Source of the DNA: Burkholderiales bacterium
GTDB lineage: Bacteria > Pseudomonadota > Gammaproteobacteria > Burkholderiales > SG8-41
Assembly (NCBI GenBank): GCA_036262035.1
Contig: DATAJS010000031.1
Coordinates: 310,001 to 374,000 of the forward strand
DNA: 64,000 nucleotides
Direction: 5' to 3'
The notes under the pieces were generated by a model. It worked only from the letters and a program-made list of their open reading frames with translations, did no database searches and was not told where the DNA came from. Shown one piece after another: positions 41,079 to 49,608 of this stretch. The translations under genes were made by a program, and so were the position numbers. Each line of letters starts with the position of its first letter. Position 1 is the first letter of the stretch.

Positions 41079-41173
41079 GGAAGGGAATCGCTCCCGGTGG
41101 GGCGGCCGGACTTCAAACCCGGTAGGGGCCGCAGGCGGTCCTGCGTGGGTTCGACTCCCACTCTCTTCCGCCA
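41079..41173 (+). tRNA. selC: tRNA-Sec (anticodon TCA)
   Basis: 95 nt including the encoded CCA, the same length as E. coli tRNA-Sec. The acceptor stem has 8 bp (GGAAGGGA with TCTCTTCC, one G-U), the anticodon loop CTTCAAA centres on TCA at 41113-41115, a long variable arm follows, and the T loop is GGGTTCGACTCCC. The extended acceptor and long extra arm are diagnostic of bacterial tRNA-Sec and exclude ordinary tRNA-Ser. Confidence 0.96.
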
Positions 41174-41188
41174 TCATTGTTCCCTCTG

Positions 41189-42601
41189 ATGCCCGCCATG
41201 GAAGAGCTCCGCATACTGTCGCCCACCGGCGTGTGCGGTTCCGGTTTTCTCGAAGCTTCCTTCGAGAAAGCCCTCGAGTGGGATCCTCATTTCATCGGCT
41301 GTGACGCCGGCTCGACCGATCCCGGCCCCAGCCATCTCGGCACCGGCGAAGCGGCATTCCCTCGCGCGGCGGTGAAGCGCGACCTGCGCCTGATGCTGAT
41401 CGGCGCGCGCAGAAAACGCATACCGCTCCTCATCGGCTCCGCCGGCACCGCCGGCGGCAACGCGCACGTCGAATGGTTCTGCGAGATCGTCAAGGAGATC
41501 GCGCGCGAGGAGAACCTCGCGTTCAAGCTCGCGGTGGTCCACGCCGAGCAGGACAATGCGTATCTCAAAAAGCGCCTCGCCGAAGGGCGTGTGAAAGCGC
41601 TCGATGCCGCGCCGCCCTTCGACGCCGCGGTGGTCGACCGCAGCGCGTGCATCGTCGGCATGATGGGCGCCGAGCCTTTCCAGCGCGCGCTGGAGCTTGG
41701 TGCCGACGTAGTCGTCGCGGGCCGCGCAAGCGACACCGCGATCTTTGCGGCCATGCCCGTGATGCGCGGCTTTCCCGAAGGCATCGCGTGGCACGCGGCC
41801 AAGATCCTCGAGTGCGGCGCGGCCGCCGTCGTCAACCGCCGCACGCCGGACTGCATGTTCGCGTGGGTGCGTAAAGATCATTTCGTCGTGCAGGCACCCG
41901 ACGACACGCTGCGCTGCACGCCGCAGAGCATTGCGTCGCACAGCCTTTACGAGAACGCCGATCCGTTCAAGCTCGTCGAGTGCTCCGGCACGCTCGATCT
42001 CACCGACAGCCGCTACGAGCAGGAGAGCGAGCGCGCGGTGAAAGTGAGCGGCAGCCGCTTCATCCCCGCCGAGCGCTATACCGTGAAGCTCGAAGGCGCG
42101 GAGCTCGCGGGTTACCAGAGCGTGGTGATCGGCTCGGTGCGCGACCCCTTCATCATCCGCCAGATCGACGACTGGACCGCGCGGCTCACCGAGCGCATCC
42201 ATGCGCGCGTGGCCATGGTATACGGCGACAAGCTCGAGCGCGGCGATTACGTCGTCTTCATGCGCATCTACGGCAAGAACGGCACGATGGGCGAGCTCGA
42301 GCCGGTGAAGGAAATCCGCTCGCACGAGCTGTGCCTGCTGATCGAAGTGACCGCGCCCACGCAGGAGATCGCGAGCTCGATCGCGGGCATCGTCCGCCAT
42401 CAGGGCTTGCACCTGCCGATCCCCGAATGGAGCGGCCTCATCACCGCGCTCGCGTGTCCGTACAACCCGGCGCACCTCGATCGCGGCCCCGTCTACCGCT
42501 TCAACGTGAACCACGTCGTCGAGCCCGACGATCCGCTCGAGATGTTCAGAACACGTTGGTACAGCGTCGAGGGTCCGATGATTGAAGAGTTACCCACGTG
42601 A
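41189..42601 (+). CDS. AtuA-like DUF1446 protein
   Basis: 470 aa from ATG 41189 (ATG 41198 is possible). Acyclic terpene utilisation AtuA/DUF1446 family: N-terminal G-C-D-A-G-S-T-D-P-G, G-S-A-G-T-A-G-G-N-A-H and G-A-D-V-V-V-A-G-R-A-S-D-T-A are conserved. Pseudomonas AtuA serves citronellol/geraniol breakdown, but family members occur in other acid-degradation clusters and no terpene-specific carboxylase is here. It starts 15 nt after selC and overlaps the DUF4387 gene by 4 bp (GTGA), which marks a coupled pair. Cytoplasmic; reaction unknown. Confidence 0.85.
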   Translation: MPAMEELRILSPTGVCGSGFLEASFEKALEWDPHFIGCDAGSTDPGPSHLGTGEAAFPRAAVKRDLRLMLIGARRKRIPLLIGSAGTAGGNAHVEWFCEIVKEIAREENLAFKLAVVHAEQDNAYLKKRLAEGRVKALDAAPPFDAAVVDRSACIVGMMGAEPFQRALELGADVVVAGRASDTAIFAAMPVMRGFPEGIAWHAAKILECGAAAVVNRRTPDCMFAWVRKDHFVVQAPDDTLRCTPQSIASHSLYENADPFKLVECSGTLDLTDSRYEQESERAVKVSGSRFIPAERYTVKLEGAELAGYQSVVIGSVRDPFIIRQIDDWTARLTERIHARVAMVYGDKLERGDYVVFMRIYGKNGTMGELEPVKEIRSHELCLLIEVTAPTQEIASSIAGIVRHQGLHLPIPEWSGLITALACPYNPAHLDRGPVYRFNVNHVVEPDDPLEMFRTRWYSVEGPMIEELPT

Positions 42602-42906
42602 CGAAGCTTGCAGAACTGGCGCGGCTCATCCGCAGCAAGAACGCCGGGCCTTTCGAGCTCACGTTCGACATCATGTTCGAGGACGAACACCGCTACCGCC
42701 GCGTGCAGCGCTCGGGCGCGCTCACCCGCGAAGCGGTCGCGCAACGCTACGGCCTCGAGCCTTCGCAGGTGAAGTTCTTCTACGTCGACAACGCGCTCGC
42801 GGTGAAGGCGTCGATCCCCCGCCCGTCGATCCAGGGCGACCTTTACGACAGCGACGGACACGGCGGACAGCAGTACGCGCCGCTGATGGACATCGAGATT
42901 CCATAG
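42598..42906 (+). CDS. DUF4387 protein, partner of the AtuA-like protein
   Basis: 102 aa from GTG 42598. I-R-S-K-N-A-G-P-F-E-L-T-F-D-I-M-F matches DUF4387, a domain that occurs either next to or fused to the C-terminus of DUF1446/AtuA proteins. The GTGA overlap with the upstream stop suggests the two form a complex. No known activity. Confidence 0.82.
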   Translation: MTKLAELARLIRSKNAGPFELTFDIMFEDEHRYRRVQRSGALTREAVAQRYGLEPSQVKFFYVDNALAVKASIPRPSIQGDLYDSDGHGGQQYAPLMDIEIP

Positions 42907-42928
42907 ACATTACGAGGAGAGAACCCGA

Positions 42929-43906
42929 ATGCGGCGAGATTTCCGCACGCAACTGATCTACGCGGTAGTCGCCGCAGGCCTGACGGTCGCAGCACCCGCT
43001 TACGCACAGCAGTACCCGACGAAGCCCGTGAGGCTGCTGGTGCCGTTCGCCCCGGGCGGCGGCACCGACATCACCGCGCGGGCGATCGCCCAGGGCCTGT
43101 CCGAGCGGCTCGGCCAGCAGTTCGTCGCCGACAACCGCCCGGGCGCCAACGGCACGATCGCGGTCGACATCCTGACCAAGTCATTGCCCGATGGGTACAC
43201 GCTTTCGATGATCTCTTCGAGCCACTCGGTGAACGCGTCGCTCATCAAAGGCATCGCTTACGACCTCACGAAGGACGTGCTGCCGATCACGCAGGCGACG
43301 ACCCAGCCGTATGCGCTCGTCGTGCATCCTTCGGTGCAGGCGAAATCGGTGAAAGAGCTGATCGCGCTGGCCAAGGCGAAACCGGGGCAGCTCAACTACG
43401 GCTCGTCGGGCAACGGCGGCCTGTCGCATCTCTCGGGCGCGCTGTTCAGCTACCTCGCCCAGATCGACATCGTGCACGTGCCGTACAAAGGCGGTAACCC
43501 GGCGATGATCGATGTCATCGCGGGACAGATCCAGATGCTGTATTCGACGATCCTGCAGTCTCAGCCGCACATCAAGGCGGGCAAGCTGCGGCCGCTCGCG
43601 GTCACGACAGCGAAGCGCTCGCGCGCCGCGCCGGACCTGCCCACGATGCAGGAAGCGGGCGTCAAGGGGTACGAGGTCGCCGGGTGGTACGGCATGATCG
43701 CGCCGCTGAAGACGCCGCCCGCGATCATCGACCGCCTCAACAAGCAGGTCGTGCAGGTGCTGCACTCGCCGGAAGTCGCGCCGCGTCTCGCGGCGGACGG
43801 GTCGGAGCCGGTCGGCAGCACCCCGCAGCAGTTCGGCCAGCACATCAAGAGCGAAGTCGCGAAGTGGGCGAAGCTCACGAAGCAGATGAACATCCGGATG
43901 GATTAG
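42929..43906 (+). CDS. Bug-family tripartite tricarboxylate transporter receptor (1)
   Basis: 325 aa periplasmic solute-binding protein. Signal peptide with A-P-A-Y-A-Q cleavage near 26, then the family start Q-Y-P-T-K-P-V-R-L-L-V-P-F-A-P-G-G-G-T-D. Bug/TctC proteins bind carboxylated compounds (citrate, nicotinate, aspartate and others). AGGAGAG precedes ATG 42929. It lies between DUF4387 and an MmgE/PrpD gene in one run of co-directional genes. No TctA/TctB permease is nearby; ligand unknown. Confidence 0.92.
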   Translation: MRRDFRTQLIYAVVAAGLTVAAPAYAQQYPTKPVRLLVPFAPGGGTDITARAIAQGLSERLGQQFVADNRPGANGTIAVDILTKSLPDGYTLSMISSSHSVNASLIKGIAYDLTKDVLPITQATTQPYALVVHPSVQAKSVKELIALAKAKPGQLNYGSSGNGGLSHLSGALFSYLAQIDIVHVPYKGGNPAMIDVIAGQIQMLYSTILQSQPHIKAGKLRPLAVTTAKRSRAAPDLPTMQEAGVKGYEVAGWYGMIAPLKTPPAIIDRLNKQVVQVLHSPEVAPRLAADGSEPVGSTPQQFGQHIKSEVAKWAKLTKQMNIRMD

Positions 43907-43917
43907 GAGGACGCGTC

Positions 43918-45321
43918 ATGGGTCTCGCACTCGAGCTTGCAAAGCGTATCAACGCGCTGACGTACGAAAGCCTGCCGCCGGAGGCGGTGCACTGGGCGAA
44001 GGTCGGCATCCTCGATACCGTCGGCGTGACGCTCGCCGGCGCGAGCGATCCCTCCGCGGCGCTCGTCGCGGACGTGCTCTCGTCCAACGGCCCGAGCCTG
44101 CTCCTCGGCGGCAACCGGCGAGTCGGGCCTCTCGACGCGGCGCTCGTCAACGGCACCGCGTCGCATGCCCACGATTTCGACGACTGCAACAACACCGTCG
44201 GCGGCCATCCGTCGGCGCCGATCCTGCCCGCCCTCTTCGCGCTCGCGGACGACATCGGCGCGAGCGGCCGCGATTTCATCGCGGCTTACGTCGCGGGCTT
44301 CGAGACCGAGTGCAAGATCTCGATGGGTGTGAATTTCTATCAGTACACCCACGGCTGGCACCCGACGGCGACCATCGGCGTGTTCGGTGCGGCCGCGGCG
44401 TGCGCGAAGCTCATGAAGCTCGACGACGAGAGGACCGCGATCGCGCTGGCCATCGCCGCTTCGCTCGCGTCGGGCATCAAGTCGAACTTCGGCACCTACG
44501 TGAAGCCGCTGCACGTCGGCCACTGCGGGCGGAACGGCCTCTTCGCCGCGCTGCTCGCGCGCAAGGGCTACACCGCGAGCCCTGTCGCTTTCGAGCACAA
44601 GGAAGGCTACTTCGAAGTCTTCAACGGCGCCGGCAACTACGACGCCGGGAAGATCCTGCCGGCGTGGGCGAATCCGCTGGACATCGTGAAGCCCGGCATC
44701 GCGATCAAGCAGTACCCGTGCTGCGGCTCGACGCACCCGGCGATCGACGCCATGCTCGAGATCGTGCGCAAACACGACGTGAAACCCGACGCGGTCGAGC
44801 GCATCCAGAGCTGGACCCACGAGCGCCGTCTCAAGCACACCAACCGTCCCGATCCGCAGAGCAGGACCGACGCGAAGTTCAGCGTGCAGTACTGCCTCTC
44901 GCGCGCGCTCGTCGACCGCAAGGTCACCCTCGAGCACTTCGAAGGCGACACCTATCTCGATCCGGGCGTCCGCGCCATCCTGCCCAAAGTCGAGGCCGCG
45001 GCGTATACGACCGAGCAGTTCCCCGCCGAGAACCACTTCGGCGCCGAGGTGAAGGTGACGCTGCACGGCGGCACGGTGCTCTCGCACAAGGTCGACCAGC
45101 CCGCCGGGCGCACGTCGGCCAACCCGCTGTCTCACGAGCGACTGAAGGAGAAGTTCGAAAGCTGCGCGCAGCGGGCGCTGTCGCCCGAGCGCGCCGCCGC
45201 GGTCTACGCCGCGATCATGGACGTCGAAAAGCTCGCCGACGTGCGCGCGGTCAACAACGCGATGGCAGGTGGCGCGAATGTAGCGCAGGCGCCCTCGCCT
45301 GCAGCGATTCGAACCGCGTGA
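43918..45321 (+). CDS. MmgE/PrpD family protein (1)
   Basis: 467 aa, the family of 2-methylcitrate dehydratase PrpD, cis-aconitate decarboxylase and iminodisuccinate epimerase. N-terminal helical domain with D-T-V-G-V-T-L-A-G-A, then N-G-T-A-S-H-A-H-D-F-D-D, H-P-S-A-P-I-L-P-A and G-W-H-P-T-A-T-I-G. TTAGGAGG precedes ATG 43918. The last 13 residues and the stop codon are encoded by a palindromic repeat (45280-45345), so the original C-terminus was replaced or extended. Probably acts on a di- or tricarboxylate taken up through the neighbouring receptors. Confidence 0.88.
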   Translation: MGLALELAKRINALTYESLPPEAVHWAKVGILDTVGVTLAGASDPSAALVADVLSSNGPSLLLGGNRRVGPLDAALVNGTASHAHDFDDCNNTVGGHPSAPILPALFALADDIGASGRDFIAAYVAGFETECKISMGVNFYQYTHGWHPTATIGVFGAAAACAKLMKLDDERTAIALAIAASLASGIKSNFGTYVKPLHVGHCGRNGLFAALLARKGYTASPVAFEHKEGYFEVFNGAGNYDAGKILPAWANPLDIVKPGIAIKQYPCCGSTHPAIDAMLEIVRKHDVKPDAVERIQSWTHERRLKHTNRPDPQSRTDAKFSVQYCLSRALVDRKVTLEHFEGDTYLDPGVRAILPKVEAAAYTTEQFPAENHFGAEVKVTLHGGTVLSHKVDQPAGRTSANPLSHERLKEKFESCAQRALSPERAAAVYAAIMDVEKLADVRAVNNAMAGGANVAQAPSPAAIRTA

Positions 45322-45345
45322 CGGCAGGCGAGGCGCCTGCGCTAC
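45280..45345. repeat. REP-like palindrome at the end of the MmgE/PrpD gene
   Basis: 23-nt left arm (45280-45302) and 22-nt right arm (45324-45345) are inverted copies differing by one base, with a 21-nt loop that contains the TGA stop of the MmgE/PrpD gene (45319-45321). Arms begin and end with GTAGCGCAGGCG / CGCCTGCGCTAC. Confidence 0.75.
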
Positions 45346-45455
45346 TTCCACATCGTGCAGCGGGTTGACTGAAACAGCCCGCCGCAAGAAAATCCAGCGC
45401 TCCCCGCAGGGCCGCGTCACCTCGGCACGCCCCGACCCACCCAGCGTTTTCAAGG

Positions 45456-46949
45456 ATGTCCAAATTGCAGACCTATGATGTCATCGTAGTCGGAAAAGGC
45501 AACGCCGCCCTGTGCGCGGCGCTCTCCGCGCGCGATCAGGGCGCGTCCGTCGCCATGCTCGAAGCCGCGAGCGAAGACGAACATGGCGGCAACAGCCGCT
45601 TCGCCGGCGGCGTGATGCGCTTCGCGTACTCCTCCATCGACGAGCTCAAGGAAGTCACCGAGATCACCGACGAGGAAATCGCGAACAGCGACTTCGGCAC
45701 CAACACCACCGACGAGTTCTTCGACGATCTCTTCCGGCTTACCCAGTTCCGCTGCGATCCCGATCTCACCGAGATCCTCGTGACGCAAAGCCGTCAGACC
45801 ATGGCATGGCTGCGCAGCAAAGGCGTGCGCTTCGTGCTGAACTACGGCCGCCAGTCCGGCCTCGTCGACGGCAAGCGCAAGTTCTTCGGCCGCATGCCGA
45901 TCGAAGCTTCGGGCGGCGGCGCGGGGCTGGTGCAGGCCCTGGACGGCATCGTCAAGAAAGCCGGCATCGAAGTGTTCTACGACACGCGCGCCACCGAGCT
46001 CATCTACGACGGCGTGAGAGTCTCCGGCGTGCGCGCCCAGCAGAACGACAAGATCGTCGAGTTCCACGCGAAATCGGTGGTGCTCGCCTGCGGCGGCTTC
46101 GAGGCGAACCCCGAGATGCGCACGCGCTATCTCGGACCCGGCTGGGAGCTGTGCAAGGTGCGCGGCTCGCGCTTCAACCAGGGCGACGGCCTGAAGATGG
46201 CGCTGAACCTCGGCGCCGCGCCGTACGGCAACTGGTCGGGCTGCCACGCGACCGGCTGGGACCGTAACGCCCCGGAGTTCGGCGACGTCAACGTCGGCGA
46301 CCAGTTCCAGAAGCACAGCTACATCTTCGGTCTGCTGATCAACGCCGACGGCAAGCGCTTCGTCGACGAAGGCTGGGACTTCCACTCGTTCACCTACGCC
46401 AAGTACGGCGGCGAGGTGCTCAAGCAGCCGGCGCAGTTCGCGTGGCAGGTGTTCGACTCCAAGGTCACCAAGCTGCTGCGCTCGGAATACCGCATCAAGT
46501 TCATGACCAAGGTCAGCGCGAACACGCTCGAAGAGCTGGCAACCAAGCTCGAAGGCGTGAACCCCGAGCAGTTCCTCAAGACCGTGCGCGAGTACAACGC
46601 AGCGGTGCGCGACGACGTGAAGTTCGACCACACGATCAAGGACGGCAAATCGACCGAAGGCATCGAGCCCAGGAAGTCCAACTGGGCGCAGAAGCTCGAC
46701 GCCCCGCCCTACGACGCCTACATGACGACCTGCGGCATCACCTTCACGTTCGGCGGCCTGCGCATCGACAAGGAAACCGGACAGGTGATGAACGTCCACT
46801 TCCATCCGATCCCGGGCCTCTATTGCGCCGGCGAGATGGTCGGCGGTCTGTTCTACTTCAACTACCCGAGCGGCACGGGCCTGGTCTCGGGCGCGGTGTT
46901 CGGCAAGATCGCGGGCGCCGGCGCGGGCCAGGCCGCCAAGGCTGCTTAA
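45456..46949 (+). CDS. FAD-dependent dehydrogenase, TcuA/fumarate-reductase-like
   Basis: 497 aa. FAD loop V-V-G-K-G-N-A-A-L-C-A-A near 10-21 and G-G-N-S-R-F-A-G-G near 47 match the FAD_binding_2 family, closest in pattern to TcuA (tricarballylate to cis-aconitate). Substrate-site residues expected around H-A-T-G-W-D-R and the C-terminal G-T-G-L-V-S-G-A. No Tat signal, so cytoplasmic. Flanked by two MmgE/PrpD proteins, consistent with oxidation of a saturated carboxylate followed by hydration or decarboxylation. A TcuB-type electron-transfer partner is absent. Confidence 0.85.
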   Translation: MSKLQTYDVIVVGKGNAALCAALSARDQGASVAMLEAASEDEHGGNSRFAGGVMRFAYSSIDELKEVTEITDEEIANSDFGTNTTDEFFDDLFRLTQFRCDPDLTEILVTQSRQTMAWLRSKGVRFVLNYGRQSGLVDGKRKFFGRMPIEASGGGAGLVQALDGIVKKAGIEVFYDTRATELIYDGVRVSGVRAQQNDKIVEFHAKSVVLACGGFEANPEMRTRYLGPGWELCKVRGSRFNQGDGLKMALNLGAAPYGNWSGCHATGWDRNAPEFGDVNVGDQFQKHSYIFGLLINADGKRFVDEGWDFHSFTYAKYGGEVLKQPAQFAWQVFDSKVTKLLRSEYRIKFMTKVSANTLEELATKLEGVNPEQFLKTVREYNAAVRDDVKFDHTIKDGKSTEGIEPRKSNWAQKLDAPPYDAYMTTCGITFTFGGLRIDKETGQVMNVHFHPIPGLYCAGEMVGGLFYFNYPSGTGLVSGAVFGKIAGAGAGQAAKAA

Positions 46950-46960
46950 AAAATCGTTTT

Positions 46961-47142
46961 AACCGCCAAGGACGCAAAGGACGCAAAGGAAAAGCGAACG
47001 AGCGTAGGGTGCGTTGGCCGTAAGGCGTAACGCACCGAAGGCACCGGTGTCCGGTCGGTGCGTTACGGCTTCGCCTAACGCACCCTACGTTTGAACAGCT
47101 TTGCCTTTGTTTTCCTTGGCGTCCTTTGCGTCCTTTGCGGTT
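46961..47142. repeat. Nested palindromic intergenic element (182 bp)
   Basis: Outer arms 46961-46990 and 47114-47142 are near-perfect inverted copies built from the unit GGACGCAAA. Inside them, 46994-47088 is a second inverted repeat starting GTAGGGTGCGTT and ending AACGCACCCTAC. It fills almost all of the gap between two co-directional genes and encodes no protein. The structure resembles a miniature mobile or REP-type element. Confidence 0.7.
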
Positions 47143-47170
47143 CAATCCTTAAAAGTTCAGGAGTACAGCG

Positions 47171-48571
47171 ATGGCGCACGACGCCCCCAGCGACAATCCC
47201 TACACCCGCGGCATCGCGGAGTTCGTTTCCAACCTCCAGTACGACGCGATCCCGGAGAACGTCCGCAGCCGCATCAAGCTGCTCATGCTCGACTCGCTCG
47301 GCTGCGCGCTCTACGGCGCCGATCTCGAGTGGACGCGCATCCTTCAGGACACGCTGGGCAAGGTCGACACGACGCGCAGCTGCAGCGTGTGGGGCACCAA
47401 CAAGAAGCTCTCCGCGCCGCACACCGCGCTCGTCAACGGCACGCAGGTGCAGGGTTTCGAGCTCGACGACGTACACCGCGCGGGCGTGCTGCACGTCGGC
47501 GCCGTGGTCCTGCCGTCGCTCATCGCGATCACCGAATTGAAGCCCGGCATGAGCGGCAAGGAGTTCATCACTTCCGCGGTCGCCGGTTACGAGATCGGCC
47601 CTCGTGTCGGCCTTTGCATGGGCCCCGAGCACATCGCGCAGGGCTGGCACTCGGGTGCGACGCTCGGTGTGTTCTCCTCCGCGTCTGGCGCGGCGCGCGC
47701 GCTCAAGCTCGACGTCGACAAGACGGTGCACGCGCTCGGCATCGCCGGCACGCAGGCCGCCGGCCTGATGGCCGCGCAGTACGGCGCGATGGTGAAGCGC
47801 ATGCACGCGGGGCGCGCGTCGCAGTCCGGTCTCTACGGCGCGCTGTTCGCCGAATCGGGCTTCACCGGCATCATCAACGTGCTCGAGAGCGAATACGGCG
47901 GTTACGCCACGACGTTCTCGCGCTCGACCGATCGCTTCAACCTCAAAGAGCTCACCGCCGGCTTCGGCGAGGTGTGGCAGACCATGGGCGTCGCGCTGAA
48001 GTTCTACGCGTGCGTCGGCTCCAACCACACCACGCTCGACGCGCTGCGGGAGATGAAGGCCGAGAAGGATTTCAAGGCCGACGACGTCAAGAAGATCGTG
48101 GTGCGCGGCTCGCAGGTCACCATGGATCACGTCGGCTGGAAGTACGTGCCGCAGGGCCTGACCTCCGCGCAGCTCAACCTGCCCTACTGCGTCGGCACGT
48201 GGCTCATCGAAGGCGACGTCTCGGCCGAGCACTTCACCGAGGCGCTGGTCGCCGATCCCGACCGCATGCGCTACGGCGAGCTGGTCGAAGTGCACCACGA
48301 CGACGAGATCACCAGGAAAGGCGCGAAGTATCGCCACATGGTCAAAGTCGAGCTGCACCTGAAGGACGGCACGCGCATGGACCGCACGATCGAGTCCGCG
48401 CGCGGCAGCGAATACAAGTTCGCTTCCGAATCGGACATCGTGGAGAAGTTCGAGAAGCTCGCGTCGAAGGCGCTGCCGAAGAAGCAGATCGAACAGCTGC
48501 GCGACGCGATGCTCGGGCTGGAGAAGCTCGACGACGCGACCCGGATCGCCAAACTCCTCGCCGTCGCGTAA
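47171..48571 (+). CDS. MmgE/PrpD family protein (2)
   Basis: 466 aa. N-terminal L-M-L-D-S-L-G-C-A-L-Y-G-A, N-G-T-Q-V-Q-G-F-E-L-D-D-V-H and G-W-H-S-G-A-T-L-G place it in the MmgE/PrpD family. It diverges clearly from copy 1 at the active-site loop (F-E-L-D-D-V-H against H-D-F-D-D-C-N), so it is not a recent duplicate and probably acts on a different intermediate. 11 bp upstream of a Bug receptor gene. Confidence 0.88.
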   Translation: MAHDAPSDNPYTRGIAEFVSNLQYDAIPENVRSRIKLLMLDSLGCALYGADLEWTRILQDTLGKVDTTRSCSVWGTNKKLSAPHTALVNGTQVQGFELDDVHRAGVLHVGAVVLPSLIAITELKPGMSGKEFITSAVAGYEIGPRVGLCMGPEHIAQGWHSGATLGVFSSASGAARALKLDVDKTVHALGIAGTQAAGLMAAQYGAMVKRMHAGRASQSGLYGALFAESGFTGIINVLESEYGGYATTFSRSTDRFNLKELTAGFGEVWQTMGVALKFYACVGSNHTTLDALREMKAEKDFKADDVKKIVVRGSQVTMDHVGWKYVPQGLTSAQLNLPYCVGTWLIEGDVSAEHFTEALVADPDRMRYGELVEVHHDDEITRKGAKYRHMVKVELHLKDGTRMDRTIESARGSEYKFASESDIVEKFEKLASKALPKKQIEQLRDAMLGLEKLDDATRIAKLLAVA

Positions 48572-48581
48572 GGCCGTTACC

Positions 48582-49550
48582 ATGCATCTCGCAACACGCG
48601 CGCTCGTCGCGCTCGCGCTCGGCTGCGCGTCGGCCGGCGCCGTCGCTCAAGCCAACTATCCCCAGCGCCCCGTACGCGTCATCGTTCCGCTCGCCGCCGG
48701 CGGCGGCATGGATACCGTCACGCGCGCGCTGGCGCAGAAGCTCACCGAGTCCATGGGCCAGAGCTTCGTCGTCGACAACCGCGGCGGCGGAGGCGGCGCG
48801 GTCGGCGCCGAGCTCGCCGCGGCCGCGCCTGCCGACGGCTACACGCTGCTCATGATGAGCGCGAGCGCGGTCATCCGCCCGCTCATGTACCAGGGCTCGC
48901 GCTACGACATGGTGCGCGACTTCGCCGCGATCTCGCAGGTCACGTCGCAGCCTTATGTGCTGACGGTGAATCCCGCGGTGCCGGCGAAATCGGCGCAGGA
49001 ATTGGTCGCGTACGCGAAGGCCAACCCCAACAAGATCAACTACGCCTCCTCGGGCCAGGGCAGCATCATCCATCTGACGACCGAGCTCTTCAACCGCGCG
49101 GTGCAGATCAAGACGGTGCACGTGCCCTACAAGGGCATCGGCGCCGCGTATCCGGACCTTCTCGCCAACAACGTGCAGATGGTGTTCGCGAGCATCGTCT
49201 CGGTCCTGCCGCACATCAAGGCGCAGCGGCTGCGTGCGCTGGCAAGCAGCGGTGCCGCGCGTGCGAAGACGCTCCCGGACGTGCCGACCGTCGGCGAGAC
49301 CGTCGCGAAAGGCTTCGCGGTCACCAACTGGTACGGCCTTGTCGCGCCGGCGAAGACGTCGCCCGCGATCGTCGAGCGCCTCAATCGCGACGTCGTGAAA
49401 GTCGTGCACCATCCCGACCTCGCCCAGCGCTATGCCGCCGACGGCGCCGAAGGCGTCGGCAGCACCTCCCGGCAGTTCGCCGCCCATATCAAGGCGGAGA
49501 ACGACAAGTGGGGCAGGCTCATCCGCGAGACCGGCATCAAGGGAGACTGA
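48582..49550 (+). CDS. Bug-family tripartite tricarboxylate transporter receptor (2)
   Basis: 322 aa. Signal peptide cleaved near A-V-A-Q-A, then N-Y-P-Q-R-P-V-R-V-I-V-P-L-A-A-G-G-G-M-D. Typical Bug fold blocks Y-A-S-S-G-Q-G-S and H-V-P-Y-K-G are present. Starts 11 bp after the second MmgE/PrpD gene and is probably cotranscribed with it. Ligand unknown, likely a carboxylate. Confidence 0.92.
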   Translation: MHLATRALVALALGCASAGAVAQANYPQRPVRVIVPLAAGGGMDTVTRALAQKLTESMGQSFVVDNRGGGGGAVGAELAAAAPADGYTLLMMSASAVIRPLMYQGSRYDMVRDFAAISQVTSQPYVLTVNPAVPAKSAQELVAYAKANPNKINYASSGQGSIIHLTTELFNRAVQIKTVHVPYKGIGAAYPDLLANNVQMVFASIVSVLPHIKAQRLRALASSGAARAKTLPDVPTVGETVAKGFAVTNWYGLVAPAKTSPAIVERLNRDVVKVVHHPDLAQRYAADGAEGVGSTSRQFAAHIKAENDKWGRLIRETGIKGD

Positions 49551-49608
49551 GCCCGCCGGCGACGGCGGCGGTATGTTGTAATCCTCCAAACGCCACGGAG
49601 GAGCTCAC

